A DNA stretch of 64,000 nt from CAVZBT01 sp963773605 (GCA_963773605.1 CAVZBT010000013.1:314231-378230); one strand, 5' to 3'. Positions 27,710-36,999 are shown, numbered from the stretch's first letter. Notes: generated by a model not told the origin, from the letters alone. Translations and numbers: made by a program.

Positions 27710-29881
27710 ATGGTTCGTGTTGCCGTTGAGCCCGGGACCGGAAACAGGGCGCTTCAGCTCGAGTCGCCCGTGCAGTATATGAAGGGGATCGGTCCGCGCC
27801 GTTCCGAGTTCTTCGCCGCACACGGGATCCGCACGATCGGCGACCTGATCGGGTACCCGCCGTTCCGGTACGAGGACCGTACGGAATTCCGGCCCATCCA
27901 ATCGCTGGTCGAGGGCGAGTGGGTGCTCACCCGCGGCCGCGTGTGCGGTGTTGGGGGATTCGAAGGGCGGTCGCGCCGCATCTCCGTCATCGAGGTGTTG
28001 GTCAAAGACGCGACCGCGGGGATCACGCTGAAATTCTTCAACCAGCCCTACCTCAGGCGGATCCTCTCCCAGGGTCAGATGATCATCATCTATGGGCAGG
28101 TGAAGCGGGACGAATACGGCCGCCGCTCGCTGGTGCTGATCAACCCGGAGTGCGAGGCGGTCGACGACGAATCGGGCCCTTCGGTCCATTCCGGGCGGGT
28201 CGTTCCGATTTACCGGAGGGTCGGCGACCTGCGCGCGCGCGCGCTGCGCCAGATCATGCACACGGCGGTCACGAACCTGCCCGAGGCTGTCCACGGCGCG
28301 CTCCCCGCATATCTCGAGAAGCAGTACCGCCTCATGCCCAAGGCGAAGGCGCTCCAGCAGATTCACTTCCCGGTGCTCCGCGGCGTGACCGCGGCCGAGC
28401 GCGCGACGGAGATGGAGCTGCTGAACGGCGGTCTTTCACCCGCGCACAAGCGCCTCATTTTCGAGGAGCTGTTTCAGTTCCAGGTCGGCATCCGCATGAT
28501 ACGGGAGAGCCGTGTCCGGGTCACCAAAGCCCGGACCGTACACCTCGACGATGGGGTGCGGGAGGCGATCAAACGGGTGCTGCCGTTTCACCCGACTTCG
28601 GCCCAGAAGCGCGTGCTGGGCGAGATCGCACAGGACATGCGCTCCACGCGCCCGATGAGCCGGCTGCTGCAGGGCGATGTCGGGTCCGGCAAGACTATCG
28701 TGGCTGCGCAGGCCGCCATCATCGCGGTTGAGAACGGCTACCAGGTCGCCATCATGGCCCCGACCGAGATTCTTGCCGAACAACACTATTTCAGTTTCAG
28801 GCGGCTGCTGACGCCCCTTGGCTATGGTCTAGGCCTCCTGAAGGGGAGCCTGACCGCGAAGCAAAAGCGGGAAACCCTCGCCGCCATCCGCTCGGGCGAC
28901 ACTCGGATCGCCATCGGCACCCACGCACTGATCCAGGAAGGGGTCGAGTTCCATAACCTGGCGCTTGCCGTCATCGATGAGCAACACCGCTTCGGTGTCG
29001 CGCAGCGCAACGTGCTGCGCGAGAAGGCGCTGCATCCCGATGTCCTGGTCATGACCGCAACCCCGATACCGCGCTCCCTGGCCCTTACCCTGTACGGCGA
29101 TCTTGACGTGTCGGTGATCGACGAGCTTCCCCCGGGACGAAAACCTGTGATTACCCGCTGGTTCAAGGAAAAGGAGCGGGCCGGCGCCTACGACGCCATC
29201 CGCCGGGTTGTCAAGGCCGGCCAGCAGGTATACGTCGTTTATCCCCTCGTCGAGGAATCCGAAAAGAGCGACCTGCGGGCCGCGACGGAAATGGCGGAGC
29301 AGCTCCAGAAGCGTGTGTTCCCTGAGTTCCGGGTCGGGCTCTTGCACGGCAAGATGAAGAGCCCGGACAAGGACGCGGTCATGAGCGGGTTCGCCGCCGG
29401 AAATCTGCAGATCCTGGTGGCCACAACGGTCATCGAGGTCGGGGTGGATGTCGCCAACGCCTCCCTCATGGTCATAGAGCACGCGGAGCGGTTCGGCCTC
29501 GCCCAGCTGCACCAGTTGCGCGGGCGCGTAGGACGCGGCGCGGCCCAGTCCGAGTGCATCCTGGTTGGAGACGCCCAGGGCAGCGCCGAGGCGCTCCGCA
29601 GGCTGGAGATCATGTGCGAGACCCACGACGGCTTTCGCATCGCCGAGGTCGACCTGGAGTTGCGTGGACCGGGCGAAGTGGCCGGGACCCGTCAGTCCGG
29701 CATCCCGGCCTTCAAATATGCCAACCTCATCCGGGATCGGAAGGCGCTGGAGATATCCCGGGCCGAGGCGGACCGATTCCTGGAGCGGCTCCGGGCACGC
29801 CCCGACGACGAGGGGAGGCAAGCTGCCGCTCTGATCTGTCGCACTTGGGCGCACCATTACGGGCTGGCGCTCGTAGGCTGA
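27710..29881 (+). CDS. recG: ATP-dependent DNA helicase RecG
   Basis: A 723-residue branch-migration helicase that remodels stalled forks and Holliday junctions. It has an N-terminal wedge/OB region (QYMKGIGPRRSEFFAAHGI, YPPFRYEDRTEF), helicase motif I LLQGDVGSGKTIVAAQAA, motif II DEQHRFG, motif III MTATPIPRSLALTLYGDLD, and the C-terminal QLHQLRGRVGRG. ATG 27710 is preferred over an in-frame start 54 bases upstream, because the extension is unconserved. It is followed 38 bases on by rsmD, a common pairing. Confidence 0.95.
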   Translation: MVRVAVEPGTGNRALQLESPVQYMKGIGPRRSEFFAAHGIRTIGDLIGYPPFRYEDRTEFRPIQSLVEGEWVLTRGRVCGVGGFEGRSRRISVIEVLVKDATAGITLKFFNQPYLRRILSQGQMIIIYGQVKRDEYGRRSLVLINPECEAVDDESGPSVHSGRVVPIYRRVGDLRARALRQIMHTAVTNLPEAVHGALPAYLEKQYRLMPKAKALQQIHFPVLRGVTAAERATEMELLNGGLSPAHKRLIFEELFQFQVGIRMIRESRVRVTKARTVHLDDGVREAIKRVLPFHPTSAQKRVLGEIAQDMRSTRPMSRLLQGDVGSGKTIVAAQAAIIAVENGYQVAIMAPTEILAEQHYFSFRRLLTPLGYGLGLLKGSLTAKQKRETLAAIRSGDTRIAIGTHALIQEGVEFHNLALAVIDEQHRFGVAQRNVLREKALHPDVLVMTATPIPRSLALTLYGDLDVSVIDELPPGRKPVITRWFKEKERAGAYDAIRRVVKAGQQVYVVYPLVEESEKSDLRAATEMAEQLQKRVFPEFRVGLLHGKMKSPDKDAVMSGFAAGNLQILVATTVIEVGVDVANASLMVIEHAERFGLAQLHQLRGRVGRGAAQSECILVGDAQGSAEALRRLEIMCETHDGFRIAEVDLELRGPGEVAGTRQSGIPAFKYANLIRDRKALEISRAEADRFLERLRARPDDEGRQAAALICRTWAHHYGLALVG

Positions 29882-29919
29882 TCTGGTGTCGAGCGTGGTT
29901 CCTTCGCTGAGGACGTAAG

Positions 29920-30498
29920 ATGCGGATCATTTCGGGAGAATTACGCGGCAGGAGACTCCGGGGGCCTCGCGGCCTCGAGGTGCGCCCGACGAGCGACCGT
30001 CTGAAACAGACGCTCTTCGACATTCTCGGTGCCCGCGTGCGCGACTCTGTCTTCCTGGACGGCTTCGCCGGAACCGGGTCGATCGGACTCGAGGCCATCA
30101 GCCGGGGCGCGCGCGAGGTGGTTTTTATCGATTCCGCTGCGGACGCCGCAAGGCTGATCCGCCAGAACCTCGCGGAGTGCAGGGTCCAATCGGGATACCG
30201 GATCCTGCAGCGGGACATTTTCACCGTCCTCCGGGAGCTTGGACGCCAGGGATTCAAGCCGGCGGTGGTTTTTTTCGATCCTCCGTATAATTGGGAGCCC
30301 TATCGGGATCTCCTGGGTCTGGTGTTCGGCACCGGCCTGGTTGGCCGGGACGGGGTCGCCGTAGTCGAACACCACGCGAAATCTGCCGTTCCCGAACATG
30401 TCGCGGGCGGCAGCCGCGTGCGCACCGTCGTCCAAGGGGACAAGTGCCTGAGTTTCTACGGGCTCTGCCCGCCTGCAGAAGGCGCTTCTCCTCCCTGA
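29920..30498 (+). CDS. rsmD: 16S rRNA (guanine966-N2)-methyltransferase RsmD
   Basis: A 192-residue SAM-dependent methyltransferase for G966 of 16S RNA. It shows MRIISGELRGRRLRGPRG, RPTSDRLKQTLFDIL, the SAM motif FLDGFAGTGSIGLEAISRGA and the catalytic VFFDPPYN. Length is typical. In many genomes it is followed by coaD, as here after an inserted 1.3-kb sigma-factor region. Confidence 0.94.
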   Translation: MRIISGELRGRRLRGPRGLEVRPTSDRLKQTLFDILGARVRDSVFLDGFAGTGSIGLEAISRGAREVVFIDSAADAARLIRQNLAECRVQSGYRILQRDIFTVLRELGRQGFKPAVVFFDPPYNWEPYRDLLGLVFGTGLVGRDGVAVVEHHAKSAVPEHVAGGSRVRTVVQGDKCLSFYGLCPPAEGASPP

Positions 30499-30512
30499 CA
30501 GCCGTCACACGT

Positions 30513-30537
30513 GGGCCGCGTCCGCCCGCCGCGGCCC
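30513..30537. terminator. Candidate bidirectional terminator hairpin
   Basis: GGGCCGCG and CGCGGCCC form an 8-bp perfect stem with a 9-base loop between the convergent ends of rsmD and the sigma-factor gene. No T-run follows on either strand, so it is a structural guess only. Confidence 0.3.
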
Positions 30538-30606
30538 GGGGTTGAGCCCAAATGGGTGGATGGCGATCGCCCGTGGGGGCCGCCGCCGCCTCCTCCCACC
30601 CCGGGT

Positions 30607-31206
30607 TTATCCGGGTGGCCCGCCGGCTTTGCGAAAGGCCCTGTTCGCAAACTTGCGGAGGCGGCGCAGGCCTTGCATGCTGCGATGACGCAGGGTTGAA
30701 TACGGAATGCCGCTCGCCATGCCGGCATCCCGTATCGAGGCTCCCCCGGGTTCGAGGACGGTCAGGCGCACGGCTTCGTACTGCTTGAGAGGCAGACGGG
30801 CCAGGCCGTCGTTCAGAATCACCATCAGCCGGTCGCGCTCAGCCGCGTCCTCGCGTTCCTCCAGCAGCTGGTGCGGGCTCTTGCCGCCCATGTCCGCGAT
30901 CGCGTTCTCCTTGACGGGCCGCATCCGCTCGCACTCCTTCTGCCGCTCGTGATACAGCTCGATCGCCATGTTGCTTATGGCGCGTCCCAGGTACATCCTC
31001 AAATCTTCGCTGGTACCGAAAGGGCGACCCCGGGCGAGCACGCGGCGTACCGCCTCCTGCACCGCGTCCTCCGCGTCCGCTTCATTGCGCACCACCCGCC
31101 GCGCAAATCGGACCCACCCGGGCCGGTGGTTCCTGACGACACTGTCAACGAAATCCAGCAGCTGCTGCCCATCTGTTTCTGCGGGGCTGATCATTTCTTG
31201 GCTCAA
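30607..31206 (-). CDS. ECF-type RNA polymerase sigma factor
   Basis: A 199-residue protein with a sigma-70 region 2 (FARRVVRNEADAEDAVQEAV, then MYLGRAISNMAIELYHERQ) and a region 4 helix-turn-helix (LPLKQYEAVRLTVLEPGGAS, then YSTLRHRSMQGLRRLRKF). These two regions without region 3 define an extracytoplasmic-function sigma factor. The linker between them (SPHQLLEEREDAAERDRLMV) is ordinary. It ends in a basic tail. No membrane anti-sigma protein is encoded next to it; the divergent neighbour is a small soluble unknown. Confidence 0.82.
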   Translation of the reverse strand: MSQEMISPAETDGQQLLDFVDSVVRNHRPGWVRFARRVVRNEADAEDAVQEAVRRVLARGRPFGTSEDLRMYLGRAISNMAIELYHERQKECERMRPVKENAIADMGGKSPHQLLEEREDAAERDRLMVILNDGLARLPLKQYEAVRLTVLEPGGASIRDAGMASGIPYSTLRHRSMQGLRRLRKFANRAFRKAGGPPG

Positions 31207-31291
31207 AATCTGACGGGTTGGTTATTAGGGAGGAGCAGTCACCGGTAATGTTTCGATCGAGCCCGCTGCATTTCAGGGAAAGGCGAGGAAC

Positions 31292-31624
31292 GTGGCTCCA
31301 GAGGAGTGGGGGACAGGCAGCGTTTATCGCCAGTTGCTCCAGGCCTTGGAGAGCGGCCGCAACCGTCTCGCGGTGGCGACGGCCGGCGAAAGCAAACGGA
31401 CGCCGCTGGACAAGTGGAACGAGTACATCCGGACTGAGCGGCGGATACTCCGCTGTCTCCGAAGCCTGCGGTTGGTCACGAGCGTGGGGGCCGGGACGGT
31501 GCAGGCGTGGGTGCAAGCCCTCGAGTCGCTTCGCGCCCCCGCCGCGCCCGGAGAAGGGCACGTCCCGAGCGAGGCTGAGAAGATCGCGCGGCGCCTGCAA
31601 CAGGCGCTCGAACATCTGGAGTGA
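31292..31624 (+). CDS. Small protein of unknown function, divergent from the ECF sigma gene
   Basis: A 110-residue frame starting at GTG behind GCGAGG. It looks helical and charged (VYRQLLQALESGRNRLAVAT, DKWNEYIRTERRILRCLRSL) and ends SEAEKIARRLQQALEHLE. There is no signal peptide, membrane helix or recognised motif. An overlapping 142-codon frame in another register also exists but has poorer composition. Its divergence from the sigma gene by 85 bases suggests a shared control region. Whether it is a real gene is uncertain. Confidence 0.45.
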   Translation: MAPEEWGTGSVYRQLLQALESGRNRLAVATAGESKRTPLDKWNEYIRTERRILRCLRSLRLVTSVGAGTVQAWVQALESLRAPAAPGEGHVPSEAEKIARRLQQALEHLE

Positions 31625-31674
31625 CGGAAAGCGGCGGAAATTGTGATCCCCGTCGCAGCGGGCGCCCATTCGCC

Positions 31675-31703
31675 TTGAAATCTCCAGGTGCTGTTCATAT
31701 AAT
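31675..31703 (+). promoter_or_regulatory. sigma70-type promoter upstream of coaD
   Basis: TTGAAA (31675-31680) and a perfect TATAAT (31698-31703) are 17 bases apart. The predicted start near 31710 leaves a leader of about 108 bases before coaD, in which I see no riboswitch fold. Confidence 0.7.
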
Positions 31704-31817
31704 GGCGCCACTTCCCAGCATCGTCGAAGTTCCAGTGCCGCTGAGAGATGCTGGTTTTGTCGATTCTGCTCTGCGCCGGCCGCAGTCGGTGTGGACCATC
31801 GAACGAGGCGGTGGTAG

Positions 31818-32309
31818 ATGTCGATTCGGGCCGTTTATCCTGGCACTTTCGATCCGGTGACAAACGGGCACATCGACTTGATCCAGCGCAGCGCAGCGCT
31901 CTTCGATGAAGTCGTCGTCGCGATCTTGAGCAACACCGAAAAGAACCCCCTCTTTTCCATCGGTGAAAGGGTGGAAATGCTGGAAGAGGTCGTGCGCGAC
32001 ATCGACAACGTGAGCATCACGACCTTCGGCGGTCTGCTCGTCGACTACGCGCAGCAGATCGGTGCATCCGTCATCGTCCGGGGCATCCGCGCTGTTTCAG
32101 ACTACGAATATGAGTTGCAGATGGCCCTGATGAACCGCCGACTTTCGTCGGCGGTCGAGACGGTTTTTTTGATGCCGGCGGAGGCCTACTCCTACCTGAG
32201 CTCTCGCCTGGTGAAGGAGATTTCACTGCTGGGAGGATCGGTCCACGGGCTCGTCCCCCCGATTGTGGAAGAGAGGCTTCAGTCGAAGAGAAACGCAGCG
32301 ACGTTTTGA
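31818..32309 (+). CDS. coaD: Phosphopantetheine adenylyltransferase
   Basis: Transfers AMP from ATP to 4'-phosphopantetheine in coenzyme A synthesis. The nucleotidyltransferase signature YPGTFDPVTNGHIDLIQRSA includes the TxGH-type NGH motif. RGIRAVSDYEYELQMALMNR and the C-terminal YSYLSSRLVKEI complete the active site. Length (163) is standard. Confidence 0.95.
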   Translation: MSIRAVYPGTFDPVTNGHIDLIQRSAALFDEVVVAILSNTEKNPLFSIGERVEMLEEVVRDIDNVSITTFGGLLVDYAQQIGASVIVRGIRAVSDYEYELQMALMNRRLSSAVETVFLMPAEAYSYLSSRLVKEISLLGGSVHGLVPPIVEERLQSKRNAATF

Positions 32310-32398
32310 GGTCTTGACCGGCAGTTCCGCCCGCGCGGTCCCCCGACGGGCAATGTTCGCTCTCGTTGCATGGGGCGCTGAACAAGGAGGATTGTTTT

Positions 32399-33679
32399 TT
32401 GTTCAGAAAGAAGCCGAAATCGCCTTTGATCCCCGCCTGGTTTGAAAAACGTGGGTTTTCAGTTTTTTTCGCGGCCCTGTTGATGCTGGTTTCGGCCGCC
32501 GCGGGATATCTGATTCTCGAACGCGGGCAACCCGCCGATGGCTCGCCGCCCCCGGTTTCGCTGGCCACCATCGCGCCCGTACCGCCCGTCCTCACGGCTC
32601 CTGCCTTGCGCCAGTTCGTAGGCTCGTTCAACGCCCGCCAGACCGTGACGGAGGCGCTCCAGGTCCAGGGGATTGCGCGCGGCGTGATCCAGGAACTGAT
32701 CGATTCTACTCGGCCGGTGTATAACCTGGCCAGGGTGGCCGCGGGGCGCCCGTACTGGCTGCTGTTTACCGCAGGGGGCGATTTCCACGAGTTCCGCTAC
32801 CCGGTCGACGACGAGCGCTACCTTACGGTCTACCGCGACGCAGAAGGATTTGTCCCAGTCATAAAGCCCTTCCCCTACTCCACACGTGTGGAGGCCGTCT
32901 CCGGCTACATCGACGGCTCCCTGTTCACGGCCGTCACCGACGCCGGGGAACAGGAGACTCTGGCGATGGAGCTGGCCAATATCTTCACGTGGGACGTCGA
33001 CTTTTACACCGACATTCAAAAGGGCGACTCGTTCCGGATGCTTGTGGAGAAGAAATACCTGGACGGCAAGTTCGTCAAGTACGGCGCGATCCTCGCGGCG
33101 TCGATCAGCAACCAGGGCAAGACGTTTGCCGGGTTCCGCTTTGAGAACGAGTCGGGCAAGGCGGAATTTTACGATGCGAAGGGGAACTCGCTGAAGAAGT
33201 CGTTTCTGAAATCGCCCCTGAGATTTGCCCGCATTTCGTCCCGTTTCTCCGCGGCCCGGCTGCACCCGATTCTCAAGATCGTGCGTCCGCACCTGGGCGT
33301 GGACTATGCCGCTCCGACGGGCACGCCGGTTGTCGCCGTCGCTTCCGGAACGGTCGTACTCGCCGGCCCGAGCGGTCCGGGGGGCAACGCCGTCAGGCTG
33401 CGCCACGCCGGTGGCTCTGAGTCCATGTACCTGCACCTGTCGCGGATTGCCGTGCGCCGCGGCGCGCGCGTCGAACAGGGCGAACTCGTGGGATTGGTGG
33501 GTTCCACGGGGCTGGCGACGGGGCCGCACCTGGATTTCCGCCTGCTGCAGCACGGGAAGTTCATCAACCCCGCGAAGGCGATTTTCCCGCCGTCTCCGCC
33601 CGTCGCGCGGGCGCATTTAGCCAGGTTCGAAGGCGTCCGCGACTCGCTGCAGCGGCAGTTGCAGAATGTCGATTTCTAA
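32399..33679 (+). CDS. Membrane-anchored M23-family peptidase with altered HxH motif
   Basis: A 426-residue LytM/M23 protein with one N-terminal helix (about residues 19-40), a periplasmic central region similar to the OapA/MepM-type N-domain (VQGIARGVIQEL, GDSFRMLVEKKYLDGKFVKY) and a C-terminal peptidase domain (LGVDYAAPTGTPVVAVASGT). The zinc ligand pair of HPILKIVRPHLGVDYA is present, but the usual HLH near the end is HLDF (GPHLDFRLLQHGKFINP). TTG 32399 is chosen because an AAGGAGG site lies 8 bases upstream; an earlier TTG at 32366 lacks one. It is probably a cell-wall endopeptidase or its regulator. Confidence 0.85.
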   Translation: MFRKKPKSPLIPAWFEKRGFSVFFAALLMLVSAAAGYLILERGQPADGSPPPVSLATIAPVPPVLTAPALRQFVGSFNARQTVTEALQVQGIARGVIQELIDSTRPVYNLARVAAGRPYWLLFTAGGDFHEFRYPVDDERYLTVYRDAEGFVPVIKPFPYSTRVEAVSGYIDGSLFTAVTDAGEQETLAMELANIFTWDVDFYTDIQKGDSFRMLVEKKYLDGKFVKYGAILAASISNQGKTFAGFRFENESGKAEFYDAKGNSLKKSFLKSPLRFARISSRFSAARLHPILKIVRPHLGVDYAAPTGTPVVAVASGTVVLAGPSGPGGNAVRLRHAGGSESMYLHLSRIAVRRGARVEQGELVGLVGSTGLATGPHLDFRLLQHGKFINPAKAIFPPSPPVARAHLARFEGVRDSLQRQLQNVDF

Positions 33680-33691
33680 CGAGGAGATGTC

Positions 33692-34243
33692 ATGTCCGCG
33701 CGCGTTCGTTCCACCCTGTTGAATTTGGTGCTGCTGTTGACGGTATGCCTCGGGCAGGCGTGGGCGGGCGATCTCACCCTCTTCGCCGGCGGGGTCAAGG
33801 CTGGAAAACTGACCGTGGCGAACGTGCGCACTTCGCTCGATAGCAGCCCCGTTTACGGCGTGCGGCTGAGCACCAACTTCGTGCCGCTTTTCGGCATGGA
33901 GCACACGCTCGCCTTCAGTTCGGATTTTCTCTTCCCACACGACTTGCCCCAGGTGCAGGACGCCAAAGGCTTCGTCTACAGCGGCAACTTGATCTTGAAC
34001 ATGCCGGCCACAAAGGTCGTTCCTTATCTGACGGCCGGGGTAGGCCTCATCCGTCAATATGGCTCGCCGGACCTCCCCGTGGGCAACAAGCTCGCCTTCA
34101 ACTATGGCGGCGGGTTGAAGTTCCGCGAACTGGCCGGCCCCCTCGGGTTGCGGGTGGACGTACGCGGCTATACGGCAACCGGCGTGTTTTCCCGTACCCT
34201 CAATTTGCTCGAGGTATCCGGCGGCCTGCTCATAAGCTTCTAA
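33692..34243 (+). CDS. Outer-membrane beta-barrel protein
   Basis: A 183-residue protein with a cleavable signal peptide (cleavage likely after GQAWA, about residue 25) and alternating hydrophobic strands such as VYGVRLSTNFVPLF, VVPYLTAGVGLI and LNLLEVSGGLLISF. It ends in phenylalanine, the usual barrel-assembly signal. It resembles small 8-stranded OmpA/OmpX-like barrels. It lies 12 bases after the M23 gene, suggesting joint expression of two envelope proteins. Confidence 0.72.
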   Translation: MSARVRSTLLNLVLLLTVCLGQAWAGDLTLFAGGVKAGKLTVANVRTSLDSSPVYGVRLSTNFVPLFGMEHTLAFSSDFLFPHDLPQVQDAKGFVYSGNLILNMPATKVVPYLTAGVGLIRQYGSPDLPVGNKLAFNYGGGLKFRELAGPLGLRVDVRGYTATGVFSRTLNLLEVSGGLLISF

Positions 34244-34322
34244 ACCCGTCGTGGAGTCAAGTGGGCGCGGAATCCAGATACGCTTTCAAGGTTCTCACCG
34301 GCGGCGCCCGCCACAGCCCCGT

Positions 34323-35546
34323 ATGAGCGAGCGGAACAAGTTGCGGCTACCATGGAGTCGGTCGCATACGCCGAAGGTGCCGGCCGAACTGCACGAGTTT
34401 GTCATGACGCTCGCGCGCCGCGCCCTGGCCATCCTGGAACCCCCCGAACGAATCGTCTTCATGGAGGGCGAGATCCGGCGCGCGTTCGCCTTCCCGCGCG
34501 TGGAGGTGCTCGTCCGGCCGGAGCGCTCGGAGCGGTTTTCCTCCGAGAGCATCCGGGCGCGCGACCTGCTGTCGCGCATCGGCGGGGTTTTACAGGGTAC
34601 GCGGAGAGCCTTCCTCAACGAGTCCGTCGCAAAGGAGATCGGCGTTTCCGCCATCCTCGCGGGCCTGAACGCGACTTACGCCTTTCCCATCGGCTCACTC
34701 CCGGGCTGGACGGGTGTGCTGATTGTCGACAGCACGCCGGCAAGACGGCTTGACCCGGATATCGAGACTTTGATCTCGAGCCTGTGCGGTCAGATTGCCG
34801 TCGTGCTCGACAACTCGAACCTGCTGAGGGCGAAGCTGGAACTGCAGCACACGCTGGCGCACCAGGCCCAGATGGTGCAGCTGGGCGAAATGACGGCGCG
34901 AATTGCGCATGAAATCAAAAACCCGCTGAGCTCGATCAAAACCATCGTCCAGGTGATGCAGGAGGACCCGGAATTTCAATCGAAGTATGCCAGGGACCTC
35001 GCTCTGGTCCGCGGAGAAATCGACCGCCTCGCCGCATCGGTCGTTCAGCTTCTGAATTTCGCCAGGCCGATGCCGGATCAGCAGGAGCCGCAGAACTTGC
35101 GCGACATGGTCGAAGCGGTCCTCGGGTTTCTGCGCCACGACATCGAGCAGGCAAACATATCGGTGGACAATGGCGTCCCGGAGCGGCTGCCTAGAGTGAT
35201 GGGCAACCCGTCGATTTTCCGGGAGATCTTCCTGAATCTGTTTCTGAACGCGATCCAGGCAGGAGGGGCCGGGATGTGCGTCGTGGTGCGCGGCGGTGAA
35301 GTCGTACTGGAGGACGAGTCCGACCGGTTTGTCCTCGTCACGATTGAGGACGACGGGCCCGGAATCGCCCCGGAGGTGAGGGACAAGGTCTTTGTGCCGT
35401 TCTTCACGACGCGTCAGAGGGGGACAGGGCTGGGTCTGGCCATTGTGAAGCGTAACGTGGAGCACCTGGGGGGCGAGATCGTGGTCGAGAGCCCGGCACG
35501 CGATGGACGTGGCACCCGTTTCCTCATCCACCTGCCTGTGGCTTAA
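34323..35546 (+). CDS. Sensor histidine kinase (GAF-HisKA-HATPase), NtrB-like
   Basis: A soluble kinase of about 407 residues. The N-terminal half looks like a GAF-type sensor (YAFPIGSLPGWTGVLIVDS). The phospho-acceptor is His in MTARIAHEIKNPLSSIKTIV. The ATPase lobe has the N-box NLFLNAIQAGG, G1 EDDGPGIAP, F-box FVPFFTT and G2 GTGLGLAIVKRNVEHLGG. There are no membrane segments, so it senses a cytoplasmic signal. ATG 34323 is preferred, but GTG 34251 is possible. Its partner is the NtrC-type regulator that follows. Confidence 0.88.
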   Translation: MSERNKLRLPWSRSHTPKVPAELHEFVMTLARRALAILEPPERIVFMEGEIRRAFAFPRVEVLVRPERSERFSSESIRARDLLSRIGGVLQGTRRAFLNESVAKEIGVSAILAGLNATYAFPIGSLPGWTGVLIVDSTPARRLDPDIETLISSLCGQIAVVLDNSNLLRAKLELQHTLAHQAQMVQLGEMTARIAHEIKNPLSSIKTIVQVMQEDPEFQSKYARDLALVRGEIDRLAASVVQLLNFARPMPDQQEPQNLRDMVEAVLGFLRHDIEQANISVDNGVPERLPRVMGNPSIFREIFLNLFLNAIQAGGAGMCVVVRGGEVVLEDESDRFVLVTIEDDGPGIAPEVRDKVFVPFFTTRQRGTGLGLAIVKRNVEHLGGEIVVESPARDGRGTRFLIHLPVA

Positions 35547-35585
35547 GCGGCTGTCCGGATCCAGTCCGCCGCTGCCGGAGGGACC

Positions 35586-36965
35586 TTGAAATACAAGATT
35601 CTGGTTGTCGACGACGAAGAGGCGGCGCGGTTCGGGATACGCAAGGCTCTGCAGGCGCGCGAAATCATCATCCTGGAGGCCCCCGACCTCCGGTCTGCGC
35701 GCTACACGCTGCAAAGCGAAAGTCCCGACCTCGTTTTGCTCGACGTCAACCTGCCGGACGGCTCGGGGATCGACCTCCTGAAGGAGATCGCGGGCGCGCC
35801 CGGGGCGGTCCCGGTCATCATCATCACCGCGCACGGTTCGGAGCGGATGGCTGTCGACGCCATACGGGCCGGGGCCTACGAATATCTCTCGAAACCGTTC
35901 GAAATCGACGAACTGCGCCTCTTGGTGCGCAACGCGCGGGAGCGGGCACAGTTGGCCGAAGAGAACAGAAGGCTGCGGGAGGAGCTCGGCGATGATGCGC
36001 ATTTCGGCGCCATGGTCGGCCGCAGCGGCGCCATGCAACGCATCTTCGAGATGGTCGACCGAGTGGCCCCCACCGACGCCACCGTGTTCATCCAGGGCGA
36101 AAGCGGCACGGGAAAGGAACTGGTCGCCCGCGAGCTGCACCGCCGCAGCGGCCGCGCCCCGATGCCGTTTGTCGCCGTCAACTGCGCGGCCCTGCCCGAC
36201 TCGCTTATCGAGAGCGAATTGTTCGGGCACGAGAAGGGTGCTTTTACGGGTGCGATCGCCCGGCGGCGGGGCAAATTCGAGGCGGCGGAGGGGGGCACCC
36301 TGTTTCTGGACGAGATCGGAGACATGGCCCTGCCCACACAGTCCAAGATACTCCGGGTGCTCGAGGAGAGGCAGTTCGAACTGTTGGGTTCCTCTCAACC
36401 GGTCGACGCGGATGTCCGGATCGTATGCGCCACGCACCGGGACCTCGCGCAGGCCATCTCGGCATCTGAGTTCCGCCAGGACCTCTACTACCGCATCCAT
36501 GTCATCCACCTGGAGATCCCGCCGTTGCGGGAGCGGCGCGAGGACATCGAACCGCTGCTCGATTATTTCGGGCGCACGTTTGCGGCAAAATACCGTATAG
36601 AGTGGAAAGGGTTTACGACGGCCGCCCTGGCCCGGCTTGGCGCGTACCCGTGGCCGGGCAATGTGAGGGAATTGCGCAACGTCGTCGAGCGTTGTGTCGT
36701 ACTGAGCGTCAAGGGGTCCATCGATGTCGGGGAGCTTCCCGGGGAATTCGCCGCGGCCCAGGAGCAGGCGCCCGCGACACCCGGGGATCTCAGCGGGCTT
36801 TCCTACGAGGAGGCGCGCGCCGCGTTCGAGCGGAACTACCTGCTGCAGGTGCTCGAGCGGCATAGCGGCAACATCAGCCAGGCGGCCTCCGCGATCAAGC
36901 TCCACCGTCAGACGCTTCAATACAAGCTGAAGCAGCTTGGGATCCGGCGGGCATGGTCCGAGTGA
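35586..36965 (+). CDS. NtrC-family sigma54-dependent response regulator
   Basis: A 459-residue regulator with a receiver domain (phospho-Asp in LVLLDVNLPDGSG; VVDDEEAAR acidic pocket; Lys in YLSKPF), an AAA+ domain (Walker A GESGTGKELVARELH, the sigma54-contact loop GAFTGA, Walker B GGTLFLDEIGD) and a C-terminal Fis-type helix-turn-helix (GNISQAASAIKLHRQTLQYK). It starts at TTG 35586 after GAGGGA. It should activate sigma54 promoters when phosphorylated by the kinase upstream. Its targets are unknown; the neighbouring M23 and barrel genes hint at envelope functions. Confidence 0.93.
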   Translation: MKYKILVVDDEEAARFGIRKALQAREIIILEAPDLRSARYTLQSESPDLVLLDVNLPDGSGIDLLKEIAGAPGAVPVIIITAHGSERMAVDAIRAGAYEYLSKPFEIDELRLLVRNARERAQLAEENRRLREELGDDAHFGAMVGRSGAMQRIFEMVDRVAPTDATVFIQGESGTGKELVARELHRRSGRAPMPFVAVNCAALPDSLIESELFGHEKGAFTGAIARRRGKFEAAEGGTLFLDEIGDMALPTQSKILRVLEERQFELLGSSQPVDADVRIVCATHRDLAQAISASEFRQDLYYRIHVIHLEIPPLRERREDIEPLLDYFGRTFAAKYRIEWKGFTTAALARLGAYPWPGNVRELRNVVERCVVLSVKGSIDVGELPGEFAAAQEQAPATPGDLSGLSYEEARAAFERNYLLQVLERHSGNISQAASAIKLHRQTLQYKLKQLGIRRAWSE

Positions 36966-36999
36966 ACTGGGCATCTGGCGTCGACAGGCGAGGGTGAGT

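Noticed and set aside
34695..36974. 759-codon open frame antisense to the histidine kinase and NtrC-type regulator
   Set aside because: Long antisense frames are common opposite GC-rich genes. This one has Arg/Gly/His-rich low-complexity translation and no domain, while the sense genes have full motif sets.
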